From Lacticaseibacillus jixianensis (GTDB lineage Bacteria > Bacillota > Bacilli > Lactobacillales > Lactobacillaceae), in NCBI RefSeq assembly GCF_003946485.1, contig NZ_RHOJ01000014.1, forward strand, positions 1 to 64,000: a stretch of DNA of 64,000 nucleotides, written 5' to 3'. Shown piece after piece: positions 43,254-51,959 of the stretch. Numbering within the stretch: position 1 is the first letter of the stretch; each line of letters begins with the position of its first letter. Position numbers and translations under genes: made by a program. The notes under the pieces are model-generated. The model saw nothing but the letters and a program-made list of their open reading frames with translations, had not been told where the DNA came from and searched no databases.

Positions 43254-43374
43254 ATGGTGCAGAGACTTGGCGCACTTAGCGGAATGATTAGCCTAGGTTG
43301 CGGCTTTGCCTGCGCAGCAGGTGAAGTCGCGGCCGTAGCTAATCACTTCCGCGTTGCCAAGTCGCCGCCCGATT
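43254..43374 (+). repeat. structured intergenic repeat, copy D1 (alternative tip)
   Basis: Stem 1 GACTTGGC/GCCAAGTC; stem 2 GCGGAA-TGATTAGC with GCTAATCA-C-TTCCGC is perfect apart from the bulged C. The tip differs from most copies: CTTTGCCTGC/GCAGGTGAAG with loop GCA. Confidence 0.9.
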
Positions 43375-43378
43375 GGGC

Positions 43379-43503
43379 AAGGTGCAGAGGGTTCGCGGAT
43401 TTAGCGGGACAGCTAACGTAGCTCAAGGCATTGCCGGTGATTTTTACCGGCGAGGCCTTGAGCGTAGTTAGATGCTCCCGCGTTGCGAACCCGCCGCCCG
43501 ATT
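43379..43503 (+). repeat. structured intergenic repeat, copy D2
   Basis: Stem 1 GGGTTCGC/GCGAACCC; stem 2 GCGGGA-CAGCTAAC with GTTAGATG-C-TCCCGC; stem 3 CTCAAGGC/GCCTTGAG; tip GCCGGT/ACCGGC. Confidence 0.92.
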
Positions 43504-43507
43504 GGGC

Positions 43508-43633
43508 AAGGTGCAGAGGGTTCGCGGATTTAGTGGGACAGCTAACGTAGCCGTAAGCATTGCCGCCGAACTTTGGCGGCGAGGTTTACGGCGTAGTTAG
43601 ATGCTCCCGCGTTGCGAACCCGCCGCCCGATTA
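43508..43633 (+). repeat. structured intergenic repeat, copy D3
   Basis: As D2 outside, but stem 3 is CCGTAAGC/GTTTACGG and the tip GCCGCC/GGCGGC: the inner stems were replaced while pairing was kept. Confidence 0.92.
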
Positions 43634-43681
43634 GAAACGCCTCGCACCCCGCCGATTGTTGTCCTAACTCAGCCGGGTTTC

Positions 43682-43738
43682 TGCTATACTATAGTTCCTT
43701 GGCAGGGGCAAGGTCCGCGCAGTTTAGCGGGCCTTTTT
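43682..43738 (+). ncRNA. possible short transcript: promoter followed at once by terminator
   Basis: An extended -10 TGC-TATACT (43682-43690) is followed 22 nt later by GGTCCGC/GCGGGCC and five T (43712-43738). Any RNA would be about 40 nt and antisense to the end of the minus-strand gene beside it. Both signals could be coincidental. Confidence 0.3.
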
Positions 43739-43972
43739 CTCACCGCGCAGATAGCCGCGCAGCCAAAAGAGGCCGCCAAACACGCCGGCCATCCAAAGCA
43801 CATAAAGGACGCTGAACCAGCCCAAGCCGTAAAGTTTGAAGGCGAGGGTCGCCAGGACGATGAAGACGAGGCCGGTCACGCCGAAGTTGAGCGGACGATT
43901 GAGCCGCGCCGTGGTCGTCGCGATCAGGCCGCCGGTGATCAGAAAAATCAAGATGTTTAGGACGATTGTCAA
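43724..43972 (-). CDS. hypothetical small membrane protein (three TM segments)
   Basis: An 82-residue hydrophobic protein beginning MTIVLNILIFLITGGLIATTTARLNRPLNFGV, with TM helices at about 1-19, 29-46 and 50-68 and a basic tail (RGYLRGEKKAR). The TTG at 43972 is 8 nt after AAGGGAG. A GTG three codons earlier touches that site and is less likely. A TATACT (minus, 43994-43999) gives a short leader. The family is not recognised. Confidence 0.7.
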   Translation of the reverse strand: MTIVLNILIFLITGGLIATTTARLNRPLNFGVTGLVFIVLATLAFKLYGLGWFSVLYVLWMAGVFGGLFWLRGYLRGEKKAR

Positions 43973-44077
43973 GTCGCTCACTCCCTTGGCTTCAGTATAG
44001 CGGAGCGGCCGGCACGCAACAATTACTAGCGGGCAACTTTGGTCAGGTTTTTGCCCGCGCGGGCGGGCAGATTGCGC

Positions 44078-44106
44078 TTGCGTTCGCGGGTTAAATCTGA
44101 TAAACT
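44078..44106 (+). promoter_or_regulatory. rplU-prp-rpmA promoter
   Basis: TTGCGT and TAAACT with a 17-bp spacer. Confidence 0.75.
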
Positions 44107-44112
44107 CGTAAC

Positions 44113-44220
44113 GTTGTATTTGTCACCCCTCAACTGCAACCGCACAACGTCAGGTTTCAAAGCACAGCACCTGGCTTGGCGAGTCTTCAGGGGAAAAAGC
44201 CTACGGGCAACAGGAGGTGC
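44113..44220 (+). promoter_or_regulatory. ribosomal protein L21 leader
   Basis: The 100-nt leader folds with ACGTTGT/ACAACGT, a CACCCCT element that can pair with AGGGGA just before the ribosome site, and an inner CAGG/CCTG hairpin. Position and pairing fit the known Firmicutes L21 leader, through which the protein is thought to control its own operon. Confidence 0.75.
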
Positions 44221-44225
44221 ACAAG

Positions 44226-44537
44226 ATGTACGCAATTATCAAAACCGGCGGCAAGCAGTACAAAGCCGAAGTCGGGGAAGCAATCTACGTCGAAAAGCTC
44301 GATGTTGAAGAAGGCCAGACTGTAACGTTTGACCAGGTGATCCTGGTCGGCGGCGAAGGCGATGCCAAGATCGGCACGCCAACGATCGACGGTGCGACCG
44401 TCACTGGTAAGGTTGAAAAGCAAGGGCGTGAAAAGAAGGTCGTGACCTTCAAGTACAAGCCTAAGAAACACCAACACCAGAAAAAGGGTCACCGTCAGCC
44501 ATACACGAAAGTTGTTATCGACGCGATCAACGCCTAA
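44226..44537 (+). CDS. rplU: 50S ribosomal protein L21
   Basis: This 103-residue bL21 binds 23S rRNA domain V/VI early in 50S assembly. It starts [25 protein letters not shown] and carries the basic loop [20 protein letters not shown] characteristic of the family. The ATG at 44226 follows AGGAGGTG. First gene of the L21-Prp-L27 operon. Confidence 0.98.
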   Translation: MYAIIKTGGKQYKAEVGEAIYVEKLDVEEGQTVTFDQVILVGGEGDAKIGTPTIDGATVTGKVEKQGREKKVVTFKYKPKKHQHQKKGHRQPYTKVVIDAINA

Positions 44538-44549
44538 TGAGGTGAAATC

Positions 44550-44891
44550 ATGATCAAAGCACGCTTTCAGCGGGACGAGCATGGCGACATCAGCCATTTT
44601 AACCTGAGCGGCCACGCCGATTCAGGGGAGTATGGCCATGACATTGTCTGTGCGGCGGTTTCGGCAGTTGCGATTGGTGCAGTCAACGGCATCGAAGCCT
44701 TGGCGGGGTTTGAACCCAGCGTCAAGGCGGATGAGGTCAACGGCGGCCACTTGGAACTGACGCTGGACCAGCCCGTGGATGCAGAGCAGGCGCACATCGC
44801 GCAGATCCTCTTGGAGAACCTGCTGCTGTCCTTGCAAAGCATCGAAGAAAGTTACGGCGATTACCTCACGATATCAACGCAAACAGCCTAA
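44550..44891 (+). CDS. prp: ribosomal-processing cysteine protease Prp
   Basis: This 113-residue cysteine protease removes the N-terminal extension of L27. The catalytic pair is H22 in [11 protein letters not shown] and C34 in [11 protein letters not shown], which match the family signature. It lies between rplU and rpmA in the invariant Firmicutes order, and its substrate site is present in the next gene. Confidence 0.96.
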   Translation: MIKARFQRDEHGDISHFNLSGHADSGEYGHDIVCAAVSAVAIGAVNGIEALAGFEPSVKADEVNGGHLELTLDQPVDAEQAHIAQILLENLLLSLQSIEESYGDYLTISTQTA

Positions 44892-44914
44892 TTCAATACT
44901 CGGAGGTGTACACA

Positions 44915-45208
44915 ATGTTGAAAATGAATCTTCAGTTCTTCTCTCACCATAAGGGGGGCGGCTCGACTTCTAACGGCCGTAACTCCGCAGGTCGGCGCCT
45001 TGGCAGCAAGCGCGCTGATGGCCAATTCGTTTTGGCTGGGAACATCTTGTACCGCCAGCGCGGCACTAAGATCCACCCAGGTGTAAACGTTGGCCGTGGC
45101 GGCGACGATACGCTCTTTGCTACTGCTGATGGCGTCGTTAAGTTCGAACGCCTTGGCCGCGACAAGAAGCAAGTATCCGTTTATCCAGCAGAAGCAAAAG
45201 CTGAATAA
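44915..45208 (+). CDS. rpmA: 50S ribosomal protein L27
   Basis: This 97-residue bL27 precursor has an N-terminus [18 protein letters not shown] containing the Prp cleavage site between LQFF and SHHKGGG. Processing exposes the tail that reaches the peptidyl-transferase centre. The body [25 protein letters not shown] is standard. CGGAGGTG lies before the ATG at 44915. Last gene before a strong terminator and repeat cluster E. Confidence 0.98.
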   Translation: MLKMNLQFFSHHKGGGSTSNGRNSAGRRLGSKRADGQFVLAGNILYRQRGTKIHPGVNVGRGGDDTLFATADGVVKFERLGRDKKQVSVYPAEAKAE

Positions 45209-45214
45209 TCCAGG

Positions 45215-45241
45215 AGCGCTCCGGTGACGGAGCGCTTTTTT
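45215..45241 (+). terminator. rpmA terminator
   Basis: AGCGCTCCG/CGGAGCGCT with a GTGA loop and six T. Confidence 0.92.
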
Positions 45242-45246
45242 GTATG

Positions 45247-45367
45247 TTGTTCGGAGCGGCGCACTTAGCCCGACGGCTAGCCTAGCCTGATGCATTGCCG
45301 CTGAACTTTGGCGGCGATGCATCAGGCGTAGCTAGACGCTCGGGCGTTGCCGCTCCGAACACGATTA
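45247..45367 (+). repeat. structured intergenic repeat, copy E1
   Basis: The longest stem 1 of all: TGTTCGGAGCGGC/GCCGCTCCGAACA, 13 perfect pairs extending through the usual AAGGTGC edge. Stem 2 CCCGA-CGGCTAGC with GCTAGACG-C-TCGGG; stem 3 CTGATGC/GCATCAG; tip GCCGCT/GGCGGC. Confidence 0.92.
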
Positions 45368-45370
45368 TGC

Positions 45371-45494
45371 AAGGTGCAGAGACGGACGAACTTAGCGGGA
45401 TGGCTAGCCTAGTTCTCGGCATTGCCGCGTTTTTCAGCGGCGAGGCCGAGAGCGTAGCTGGCCACTCCCGCGTTGTCCGTCGGCGCCTGATTAT
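45371..45494 (+). repeat. structured intergenic repeat, copy E2
   Basis: Stem 1 GACGGAC/GTCCGTC; stem 2 GCGGGA-TGGCTAGC with GCTGGCCA-C-TCCCGC; stem 3 TTCTCGGC/GCCGAGAG; tip GCCGC with GCGGC. Confidence 0.92.
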
Positions 45495-45496
45495 GC

Positions 45497-45669
45497 AAGG
45501 TGCGCAGGGTTCGCGCACCTAGGGGGACAGCCAGCCGCTACGCATGTCAGCCTGTACGCCATAAATGGCTACAGGCTGAGCATATCCCAAGGCATTGCCG
45601 GCGTTCTTTGCCGGCGAGGCCTTGGCCGTAGCTGGATGCTCCCCCGTTGCGAACCCGTAGCCCGATTAC
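45497..45669 (+). repeat. structured intergenic repeat, copy E3 (extra-hairpin type)
   Basis: Stem 1 GGGTTCGC/GCGAACCC; stem 2 GGGGGA-CAGCCAGC with GCTGGATG-C-TCCCCC. The inserted hairpin TCAGCCTGTA/TACAGGCTGA encloses GCC/GGC (about 45547-45590). Tip GCCGGC/GCCGGC. Confidence 0.92.
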
Positions 45670-45673
45670 GTGC

Positions 45674-45799
45674 AAGGTGCGCAGGGTTCGCGCACTTAGG
45701 GGGACAGCTAGCGTAGCCTGAAGCATTACCGCTGGTTTGTAGCGGCGATGCATCAGGCGTAGCTAGATGTTCCCCCGTTGCGAACCCGTAGCCCGATTA
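45674..45799 (+). repeat. structured intergenic repeat, copy E4
   Basis: Outer stems as E3 but without the extra hairpin; stem 3 CTGAAGC/GCATCAG; tip ACCGCT/AGCGGC. Confidence 0.9.
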
Positions 45800-45885
45800 C
45801 GCGCAAGGCTTGGCCCAACTGGGCACTCGCCATCCAATTCTTGCTCTTAATCAAAGTTATTGCATTCCCAAGGAGGTCATCTCAC

Positions 45886-46959
45886 ATGTCTCGTTTAGAG
45901 AATTTGCAGGCCGCGCTGCCTGCGCTGCACGTCGACGCACTGCTGGTCACCGACCCGGTCAACGTTACTTATTTGACCGGCTTCACCGGTGATGAAAGCG
46001 CGCTTTTGGTGGCGACGGACCATGCTTGGTTCATCACCGATTCGCGTTTCACCGAGCAGGTCAAGGAGCAGGTCAAAAATGCCGAGCTGGTGCTGCACAC
46101 GCACGGCTTGCTTGGCGAAGCCGGCGCCTTGGCAAAGGCCCACGGGCTCAAGACGGTCGGCTTTGAAGCTGATGTCATGACCTACGCGGCCTTTCAGACG
46201 CTGCCGGCAGAAACGACGTGGCAGGCGACGACCAACGTGGTGCCGGCGCTGCGTGAGGTCAAAGACAACGGCGAGCTGAAGCTGATCGAAAAGGCGATCC
46301 AGATCGCCGAGGCCGGCTACCAGCACGTCCTGGACACTATTCAGCCCGGCATGACGGAGCTGCAGGTGGCCACGGATTTGGACTTTTACATGCGCAAACT
46401 CGGCGCATCTGGCACCTCGTTTGAGACCATCGTGGCTTCCGGCAAGCGCGCCGCAATGCCGCACGGGGCGGCCACGACGAAGCGGATCGAAGTCGGCGAC
46501 GTGATCACGCTGGACTGGGGCTGCGTTTATCAGGGCTACGTCTCGGACATCACCCGCACCTTTGCCGTCGGTGAGCCGGATGAGAAGCTCAAGGCCGTTT
46601 ACAAGGTCGTCTACGACTGCAACAAGGCGACTGCGGCCATGATGGCCCCAGGCGTGCTGGGCAAAACCATCAACGGGTTCGCCCACCAATTCATTGAAGA
46701 CCGCGGCTATGGCCAGTACTTCGGCCACGGCACCGGCCACGGCATTGGTCTGTCGATTCACGAAGGACCTGGCGCGTGGGGTCCATATGCGGACACCCCA
46801 CAAGCAGAGGGCAACGTTGAAACGGACGAGCCCGGCATCTACATCCCGGACCTCGGCGGCGTGCGGGTCGAAGACGACCTGCTGATCACCGCCACGGGGG
46901 CCAAGTACTTGACCACGCCAGCGCCAAGCGCGCTGCTGGTCGTGCCGGTCCGCCAGTAG
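45886..46959 (+). CDS. pepP: Xaa-Pro aminopeptidase (aminopeptidase P family, M24B)
   Basis: This 357-residue peptidase, expected to be cytosolic and two-metal dependent, releases N-terminal residues next to proline. The creatinase-like N-terminal domain contains DALLVTDPVNVTYLTGFTG. The pita-bread domain carries the five ligands: D in TLDWGC, D in DITRTF, H in GTGHGIGLSIHE, E in TDEPGIYIP and E in RVEDDLLIT. Start ATG after AAGGAGG. It precedes efp, the conserved arrangement. Confidence 0.95.
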   Translation: MSRLENLQAALPALHVDALLVTDPVNVTYLTGFTGDESALLVATDHAWFITDSRFTEQVKEQVKNAELVLHTHGLLGEAGALAKAHGLKTVGFEADVMTYAAFQTLPAETTWQATTNVVPALREVKDNGELKLIEKAIQIAEAGYQHVLDTIQPGMTELQVATDLDFYMRKLGASGTSFETIVASGKRAAMPHGAATTKRIEVGDVITLDWGCVYQGYVSDITRTFAVGEPDEKLKAVYKVVYDCNKATAAMMAPGVLGKTINGFAHQFIEDRGYGQYFGHGTGHGIGLSIHEGPGAWGPYADTPQAEGNVETDEPGIYIPDLGGVRVEDDLLITATGAKYLTTPAPSALLVVPVRQ

Positions 46960-47046
46960 CTTCGCCTAAACTTTGCGGCGGGCTTGCGCCCCGGCGGCAG
47001 GGCCGCCTGACCGGCAGGCGGGCCACCGCCTAGTTACTTCAAGCGA

Positions 47047-47065
47047 GCGGGCGCACCCGCCTTTT
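47047..47065 (+). terminator. pepP terminator
   Basis: GCGGG/CCCGC with a CGCA loop and TTTT. The 46960-47046 stretch before it is GC-rich and holds CTAAACTTTGCGGCG, faintly like the repeat tip, but no complete unit. Confidence 0.6.
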
Positions 47066-47067
47066 CC

Positions 47068-47096
47068 TTGCAAGGGCTTTTGGCGATTGATATAGT
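47068..47096 (+). promoter_or_regulatory. efp promoter
   Basis: TTGCAA and TATAGT with a 17-bp spacer, 35 nt before the efp start. Confidence 0.8.
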
Positions 47097-47131
47097 TAAG
47101 GTTAGCGAAAGAGGATAGGTGGAGAATAAAC

Positions 47132-47689
47132 ATGATTTCTGTTAACGATTTTAAAAACGGTCTGACGATCGAGGTTGACGGTGACCTTTGGCGCATCGTT
47201 GAGTTCCAGCACGTTAAGCCGGGCAAGGGCTCCGCGTTTGTGCGGTCGACGCTGAAGAACCTGCGCACCGGTGCCGTTCAGGAGAAGACCTTCCGTTCAA
47301 CCGAAAAAGTTGAGAAGGCCCAGATCGACACGAAAACCATGCAGTACCTGTATGCGGACGGGGACTCGTACGTCTTTATGGACACGACCACGTATGAACA
47401 GCTGACCTTGCCGGCCGAAGAGCTGCAGGACGCGCTGAAGTACATGAAGGAAAACATGGAAGTGAAGATCATGATGCACGGCAACGAAACGCTGGGCGTT
47501 GAAGTGCCGAACACCGTGGATCTGAAGGTCACCGCCACCGAACCCGGCGTGCGGGGCAACACCAGTTCTGGCGGTTCCAAGCCGGCGACGCTCGAAACCG
47601 GCCTGGTGGTTCAGGTGCCGTTTTTCATTAACGAAGGCGACGTATTGACGATCAACACGCAGGACGGGAGTTACATTTCCCGCGCGTAA
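47132..47689 (+). CDS. efp: translation elongation factor P
   Basis: This 185-residue factor relieves ribosomes stalled on proline runs. The KOW-like first domain ends the loop [12 protein letters not shown], whose tip lysine (about residue 32) is the usual modified residue in Firmicutes. OB domains II and III follow, with the family signature near the end ([23 protein letters not shown]). Full length. It starts a run of tightly spaced genes through nusB. Confidence 0.98.
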   Translation: MISVNDFKNGLTIEVDGDLWRIVEFQHVKPGKGSAFVRSTLKNLRTGAVQEKTFRSTEKVEKAQIDTKTMQYLYADGDSYVFMDTTTYEQLTLPAEELQDALKYMKENMEVKIMMHGNETLGVEVPNTVDLKVTATEPGVRGNTSSGGSKPATLETGLVVQVPFFINEGDVLTINTQDGSYISRA

Positions 47690-47706
47690 TCTTGAGGAGG
47701 CATTCC

Positions 47707-48150
47707 ATGGCTGAAGAAGCGAACATCATTCTGGCAAACCGAACGGACGCGCAAGGCACGATCGAGATCGTACCCGAGGTGCTCGAAGTGATCTTAGGAA
47801 TCGCGGCGGTAGCGGTGGATGGCGTCTATCAAATGCGCGGCACGATGGCCAGCACGATCAATTCTTGGTTCGGCCGCGCCAATCACGGCAAGGGCGTGAG
47901 CCTGACCGTCGACGGCAAGCGGTTGACCGCTGACGTCTACGTGTACCTTGACTACGGCGTCTCGGTGCCGAAAGTGGCCATGGCCATGCAGTCAACGCTG
48001 CGTGAACAGCTGCTGTACATGACCGACCTGACGCTGGACGAAGTGAACGTTCACGTGGTCGGCGTGGTCCCGGAAAAGGCCCCAAAGATCGATCCCAACA
48101 ATTTATTTGCCGATGACCAGGACGACGAAAGCCCAGAGGACAACAACTAA
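47707..48150 (+). CDS. Asp23/Gls24 family envelope stress protein
   Basis: This 147-residue protein of the DUF322 family (YqhY type) is cytosolic or membrane-associated. It has the core EVLEVILGIAAVAVDGVYQMRG, SLTVDGKRLTADVYVYLDYGVSVPKVAMAMQ and VNVHVVGVVP. In lactobacilli and Bacillus it lies between efp and nusB; mutants of Bacillus yqhY show links to fatty-acid metabolism, though the molecular function is unclear. AGGAGG is 6 nt before the ATG at 47707. Confidence 0.94.
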   Translation: MAEEANIILANRTDAQGTIEIVPEVLEVILGIAAVAVDGVYQMRGTMASTINSWFGRANHGKGVSLTVDGKRLTADVYVYLDYGVSVPKVAMAMQSTLREQLLYMTDLTLDEVNVHVVGVVPEKAPKIDPNNLFADDQDDESPEDNN

Positions 48151-48545
48151 TGCTAGACAGACACGATACCCGGGCAGCGGCCTTTAAGGCGCTGTTCGCT
48201 TTAGCGAGCAATCCCGACGCCGACCGCGCCGACGTGTACGAAGAGGCCCTGCCGAAGGGCGAAGAAGCACCGGTGTACCTGACCACCCTGGTCGATGGCG
48301 TACTGGCCAATCAGGGCGCGCTTGACGCGCAGATCACCGAGAAGCTCAAGAAGGGCTGGACCCTGCAGCGGCTGAGCAAGCCGGATCTGATCCTGCTGCG
48401 GCTGGGCCTGTTTGAGATCCAGCACGTGGCTGACGTGCCGGACAAGGTCGCGGTCAACGAAGCACTTGAGCTGGCGAAGACGTACAGCAGTGATGCGGAC
48501 GCGAAGTTTATCAACGGGATCTTGGGTCATTTTGTGCAGGCCTAA
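48150..48545 (+). CDS. nusB: transcription antitermination factor NusB
   Basis: This 131-residue all-helical protein binds boxA RNA with ribosomal protein S10 for rRNA antitermination and processing. Conserved stretches are RHDTRAAAFKALFAL, LQRLSKPDLILLRLGLFEIQ, PDKVAVNEALELAKTYSSDADAKFINGILG. The ATG shares its first base with the stop of the Asp23 gene. It ends at an intrinsic terminator. Confidence 0.97.
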   Translation: MLDRHDTRAAAFKALFALASNPDADRADVYEEALPKGEEAPVYLTTLVDGVLANQGALDAQITEKLKKGWTLQRLSKPDLILLRLGLFEIQHVADVPDKVAVNEALELAKTYSSDADAKFINGILGHFVQA

Positions 48546-48555
48546 CGCTAGGCTG

Positions 48556-48581
48556 GCTGCCGCTTTTGCGGTGGCTTTTTT
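48556..48581 (+). terminator. nusB terminator
   Basis: GCTGCCGC/GCGGTGGC with a TTTT loop and six T. Confidence 0.75.
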
Positions 48582-48600
48582 AGTAAATCAATGAGAATCA

Positions 48601-48630
48601 TGGACGGCCCTTGCGTAATCTAGGTAGAAT
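48601..48630 (+). promoter_or_regulatory. folD operon promoter
   Basis: TGGACG and TAGAAT with an 18-bp spacer, 51 nt before folD. Confidence 0.55.
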
Positions 48631-48680
48631 GGTGAACGTTAAGTATGCGCCTCGGTGCAACCAAACAAGGGGGAACGACC

Positions 48681-49532
48681 ATGACAATGATTCTTGATGG
48701 CAAGCAAACCGCAAATTCCTTGATGGCAGACCTGAAGACTGAAGTTGCCGCGATGAAGACGCGCGGCATCACGCCGGGGCTGGCGGTGGTGCTCGTCGGC
48801 GATGACCCGGCCAGTGCCATTTACGTCCGTAACAAGCAGCGCCGAGCGCAGGAGCTGGGGATCACCTCGGTGCTGCGCCGGCTGCCAAGCAGCGCGACCC
48901 AGGCCGAAGTGCTCGCCGTGGTCGAGGCGCTGAACCACGATGACACCATCGATGGCATCCTGGTGCAGTTGCCGCTGCCAGAGCAGGTCGATCCCGACGC
49001 CGTGATCGCGGCGATCGCGCCAAGCAAGGATGTCGACGGCTTTCACGCGAACAACGTCGGCCGGCTGTGGGAGAACAACCCCGGGGTGGTCGCGTCAACG
49101 CCGTACGGGATCATGGCGCTGCTCAAGCACTACGGCATCACCGTTGCCGGCAAGCGGGCGGTGATCATCGGCCGCTCCAACATTGTCGGCCGGCCCATGG
49201 CGGCGCTGCTGCTGAACGCGGACGCGACGGTGACGATGACCCACAGCAAGACGCCGGACCTGTTTGCGGTCACGCGCGAGGCGGACCTCCTGGTCGTGGC
49301 GATCGGCCGCGCCCAGTTTGTCACGGCGGAGGCCGTGAAGCCCGGGGCCGTCGTGATCGACGTGGGGATGGACCGCAACGCGGCCGGCAAACTGGTTGGC
49401 GACGTGGACTTTGACAGTGTGGCAAAAGTGGCCTCGGCGATCACGCCGGTGCCCGGCGGCGTTGGGCCAATGACCATCGCCGCGCTGATGATCCAGACGG
49501 TAGAATTAGCAAAGAGGCATCACAATGGCTGA
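48681..49532 (+). CDS. folD: methylenetetrahydrofolate dehydrogenase/cyclohydrolase
   Basis: This 283-residue bifunctional enzyme converts 5,10-methylene-THF to 10-formyl-THF with NADP. The catalytic Y and K are in [16 protein letters not shown]. The family signatures [12 protein letters not shown], the NADP loop [18 protein letters not shown] and [15 protein letters not shown] are all present. Start ATG 48681 after GGGGGAA. It overlaps xseA by 8 bp, linking one-carbon supply and DNA repair genes in one transcript. Confidence 0.97.
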   Translation: MTMILDGKQTANSLMADLKTEVAAMKTRGITPGLAVVLVGDDPASAIYVRNKQRRAQELGITSVLRRLPSSATQAEVLAVVEALNHDDTIDGILVQLPLPEQVDPDAVIAAIAPSKDVDGFHANNVGRLWENNPGVVASTPYGIMALLKHYGITVAGKRAVIIGRSNIVGRPMAALLLNADATVTMTHSKTPDLFAVTREADLLVVAIGRAQFVTAEAVKPGAVVIDVGMDRNAAGKLVGDVDFDSVAKVASAITPVPGGVGPMTIAALMIQTVELAKRHHNG

Positions 49533-50880
49533 ACCTGAGTACCTGACGGTCAGTTTGCTGACCGAGTATTTACGCCGGAAATTTGACCTTGATCCGTACC
49601 TGAGCAAGGTCTATTTGGCTGGCGAAATCACGAACTTCCGCAAACGCCCTGGCCATCAGTACTTTTCTTTGAAAGATGAGCACGCGAAGATCAACGTGGT
49701 GATGTTTAAAAGCGCCTTTGCCCGGCTGAAGTTTGAGCCAAAGGAAGGCGACAAGGTCCATGTGACCGGCCGCGTCACGCTGTACCCGGCAAGCGGTCAG
49801 TACCAGATCGTCATCGAGCAGATGGCGCCTGAAGGGGTCGGCGAGCTGTACTTGGCCTACGAGCAGCTCAAAGCTAAGCTGGCGGCCGAGGGCTTGTTCG
49901 CCAAGAACCAGCGGCCGCTGCGGCAGTTTCCCAAGCGCGTCGCCGTCATCACCAGCCCCAGCGGGGCGGTGATCCAGGACATCATGACCACCGTGGCCCG
50001 CCGCTACCCGATCCTACAGATCGTGCTGTTTCCCGCGCAGGTCCAAGGCGACCAGGCCGCGGCGACGATCGTCACGCAGCTGCGCCGGGTCAAAGCAATG
50101 GGCGACTTTGATGCGTTGATCATCGGCCGCGGCGGCGGCTCGATCGAAGACCTGTGGCCGTTCAACGAGGAAAGCGTCGCGCGCGCGTTGGCCGACATGC
50201 CGATGCCGATCGTCAGCTCGGTCGGCCATGAAACCGACACGACGATCACTGATTTCGTCGCCGATCAGCGCGCGGCCACGCCGACCGCGGCGGCCGAACT
50301 GGTGACGCCCGTGCCGCTGACGGATGGCATCACCCGGATCCAGGAGGACCAGCTGCGGATCCGGCAGGCGATGATCACCCGCATCCAGGCGGCTCAAGAC
50401 CGGCTGGCGCGCGCAACCAACAGCGTCGTCTTGACCCAGCCGACGCGGCTGTACGACCAGTACCTGCAGCAGGTCGACCAGCTAACGACGCGGCTGCAAG
50501 GCGCGGCGCAGACGCAGATCATCGCGCTGCACCAGCGAGTCAAACTGGCGCAGACCAGCTTGAACCCGCGCCAGCTGGCCGTGCGGCTGGCCAACACCCA
50601 GCAGACGGTGGCCAATGACTTAAGGCGCCTGCAAAGGGCCGCGGCCGCGGTCGTGGCGGCCAAGCGCCAGGCGTTCACGCTGGCCAATGAGGCGCTGGAT
50701 CACCTGGGGCCCGATCAGATCCTCGGCCGCGGGTACAGCTACGTCACCGGGCCGCGCGGCAAGGCGCTCACGCGGGTGAAGGATTTCACTCCCGGGGCCA
50801 AGGCGCTGATCCACGTTGAAGACGGCATCGTGCCGGTAGTCGTAGAAGAAAGGAAGCATTCCAATGGCGGAAGCAAGTGA
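49525..50880 (+). CDS. xseA: exodeoxyribonuclease VII large subunit
   Basis: This 451-residue catalytic subunit of the single-strand nuclease has an N-terminal OB fold ([33 protein letters not shown]), the catalytic core with [42 protein letters not shown] and [28 protein letters not shown], a long coiled coil (about 270-380) that recruits XseB, and a short C-terminal barrel with ILGRGYSYV. It overlaps both neighbours. Confidence 0.97.
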   Translation: MAEPEYLTVSLLTEYLRRKFDLDPYLSKVYLAGEITNFRKRPGHQYFSLKDEHAKINVVMFKSAFARLKFEPKEGDKVHVTGRVTLYPASGQYQIVIEQMAPEGVGELYLAYEQLKAKLAAEGLFAKNQRPLRQFPKRVAVITSPSGAVIQDIMTTVARRYPILQIVLFPAQVQGDQAAATIVTQLRRVKAMGDFDALIIGRGGGSIEDLWPFNEESVARALADMPMPIVSSVGHETDTTITDFVADQRAATPTAAAELVTPVPLTDGITRIQEDQLRIRQAMITRIQAAQDRLARATNSVVLTQPTRLYDQYLQQVDQLTTRLQGAAQTQIIALHQRVKLAQTSLNPRQLAVRLANTQQTVANDLRRLQRAAAAVVAAKRQAFTLANEALDHLGPDQILGRGYSYVTGPRGKALTRVKDFTPGAKALIHVEDGIVPVVVEERKHSNGGSK

Positions 50881-51103
50881 ACCAACTTTTGAAGAGAAAC
50901 TCCAGCAGCTGGAAACCATCGTCAGCCAGCTCGAGCAGGGCCAAGTGCCGCTTGAAGAGGCGCTGAAGCAGTACAAGGCGGGCATTAAGCTCTCCTCCGA
51001 GCTGGAGGCGACCCTGAAGAACGCCGAGCAGACGGTGACGCAGATGGTCAAAGCCGACGGCACCGTCGCCGACTTTGACCCCAAGGCGAACGCACATGCT
51101 TGA
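50864..51103 (+). CDS. xseB: exodeoxyribonuclease VII small subunit
   Basis: This 79-residue helical hairpin protein coats the XseA coiled coils. It has the family pattern TFEEKLQQLETIVSQLEQGQVPLEEALKQYKAGIKLS. It overlaps xseA by 17 bp and ispA by 8 bp, so synthesis is coupled. Confidence 0.96.
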   Translation: MAEASEPTFEEKLQQLETIVSQLEQGQVPLEEALKQYKAGIKLSSELEATLKNAEQTVTQMVKADGTVADFDPKANAHA

Positions 51104-51959
51104 AGAGACGGCGCGGTGGTTAGAGCCGGTGCAGCACACGCTGGACCGGTATTTGGCCACGGTTGAAAATGCGCACCTGCGCGCCGCGATGACCTATTCG
51201 GTCGACGCCGGGGGCAAGCGGCTGCGGCCGCTGCTGCTGCTGGCGACCGTGACGACCTTTGGCGGCGACGGTGAGCGGGCCCTGCCGGCGGCCGCGGCGC
51301 TGGAGCTGGTCCACACGTATTCCCTGATCCACGACGACCTGCCGGCGATGGACAACGATGACCTGCGGCGCGGCAAGCCCACCAGCCACAAGCAGTTCGA
51401 TGAGGCTACGGCGATCCTCGCCGGCGACGCCTTGCAAAGCGCGGGCTTTGAGCTGCTGGCCCAAACCCAGACGCCGCCGGCCACTCTGGTCACGCTAGTC
51501 CAGTTGTTCGCCCGGGCGATTGGGCCATTCGGGATGGTGGCAGGGCAGGTGATGGACATGGACGCCCAGGGAAAGCCGCTCACTTTGCCGCAGCTGCAGC
51601 AGCTGCAGGCGGGGAAGACCGGGGCGCTGCTGACGGCGGCCGCCGATATGGGCGCTCAGCTTGCAGGGGCCATGCCTGCAGACGCACGTGCGGTGCACGA
51701 CTTTGCCGCGGCGTTCGGCCGGGCCTTTCAGATCCAAGACGACATCAACGACGTGACGGAAACCGCCGCCCAGCTTGGCAAGACCCCGAATAAGGACGTG
51801 GCGGAAGGCAAAGCGACCTACCCAAGCTTGCTGGGGCTGGCAGGCGCGCAAGAAGCCCTGCGCGCCGCGGTCAATTCGGCGCGCCAGGCCGTGGCGAAGG
51901 TCAGTGTGCCGGCGCCGCAGCTGCTGGCACTGTTAGATTATTTTAGGGAGAGCAAATGA
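51096..51959 (+). CDS. ispA: polyprenyl synthase (farnesyl/geranylgeranyl diphosphate synthase)
   Basis: This 287-residue trans-prenyltransferase condenses isopentenyl diphosphate with allylic diphosphates. The first aspartate-rich motif is DDLPAMDNDDLRRGKPT (80-96) and the second DDINDV; the lysine/arginine at GGKRLRP and the GKTGALL loop are present. The residues before the first motif (HTYSLIHDD) suggest a farnesyl-length product, but length cannot be settled by eye. Overlaps xseB and tlyA. Confidence 0.94.
   Translation: MLEETARWLEPVQHTLDRYLATVENAHLRAAMTYSVDAGGKRLRPLLLLATVTTFGGDGERALPAAAALELVHTYSLIHDDLPAMDNDDLRRGKPTSHKQFDEATAILAGDALQSAGFELLAQTQTPPATLVTLVQLFARAIGPFGMVAGQVMDMDAQGKPLTLPQLQQLQAGKTGALLTAAADMGAQLAGAMPADARAVHDFAAAFGRAFQIQDDINDVTETAAQLGKTPNKDVAEGKATYPSLLGLAGAQEALRAAVNSARQAVAKVSVPAPQLLALLDYFRESK

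Noticed and set aside
46960-47046. A further structured repeat between pepP and efp
   Set aside because: Only a tip-like CTAAACTTTGCGGCG is present; the edges and outer stems are missing, so it is not counted.
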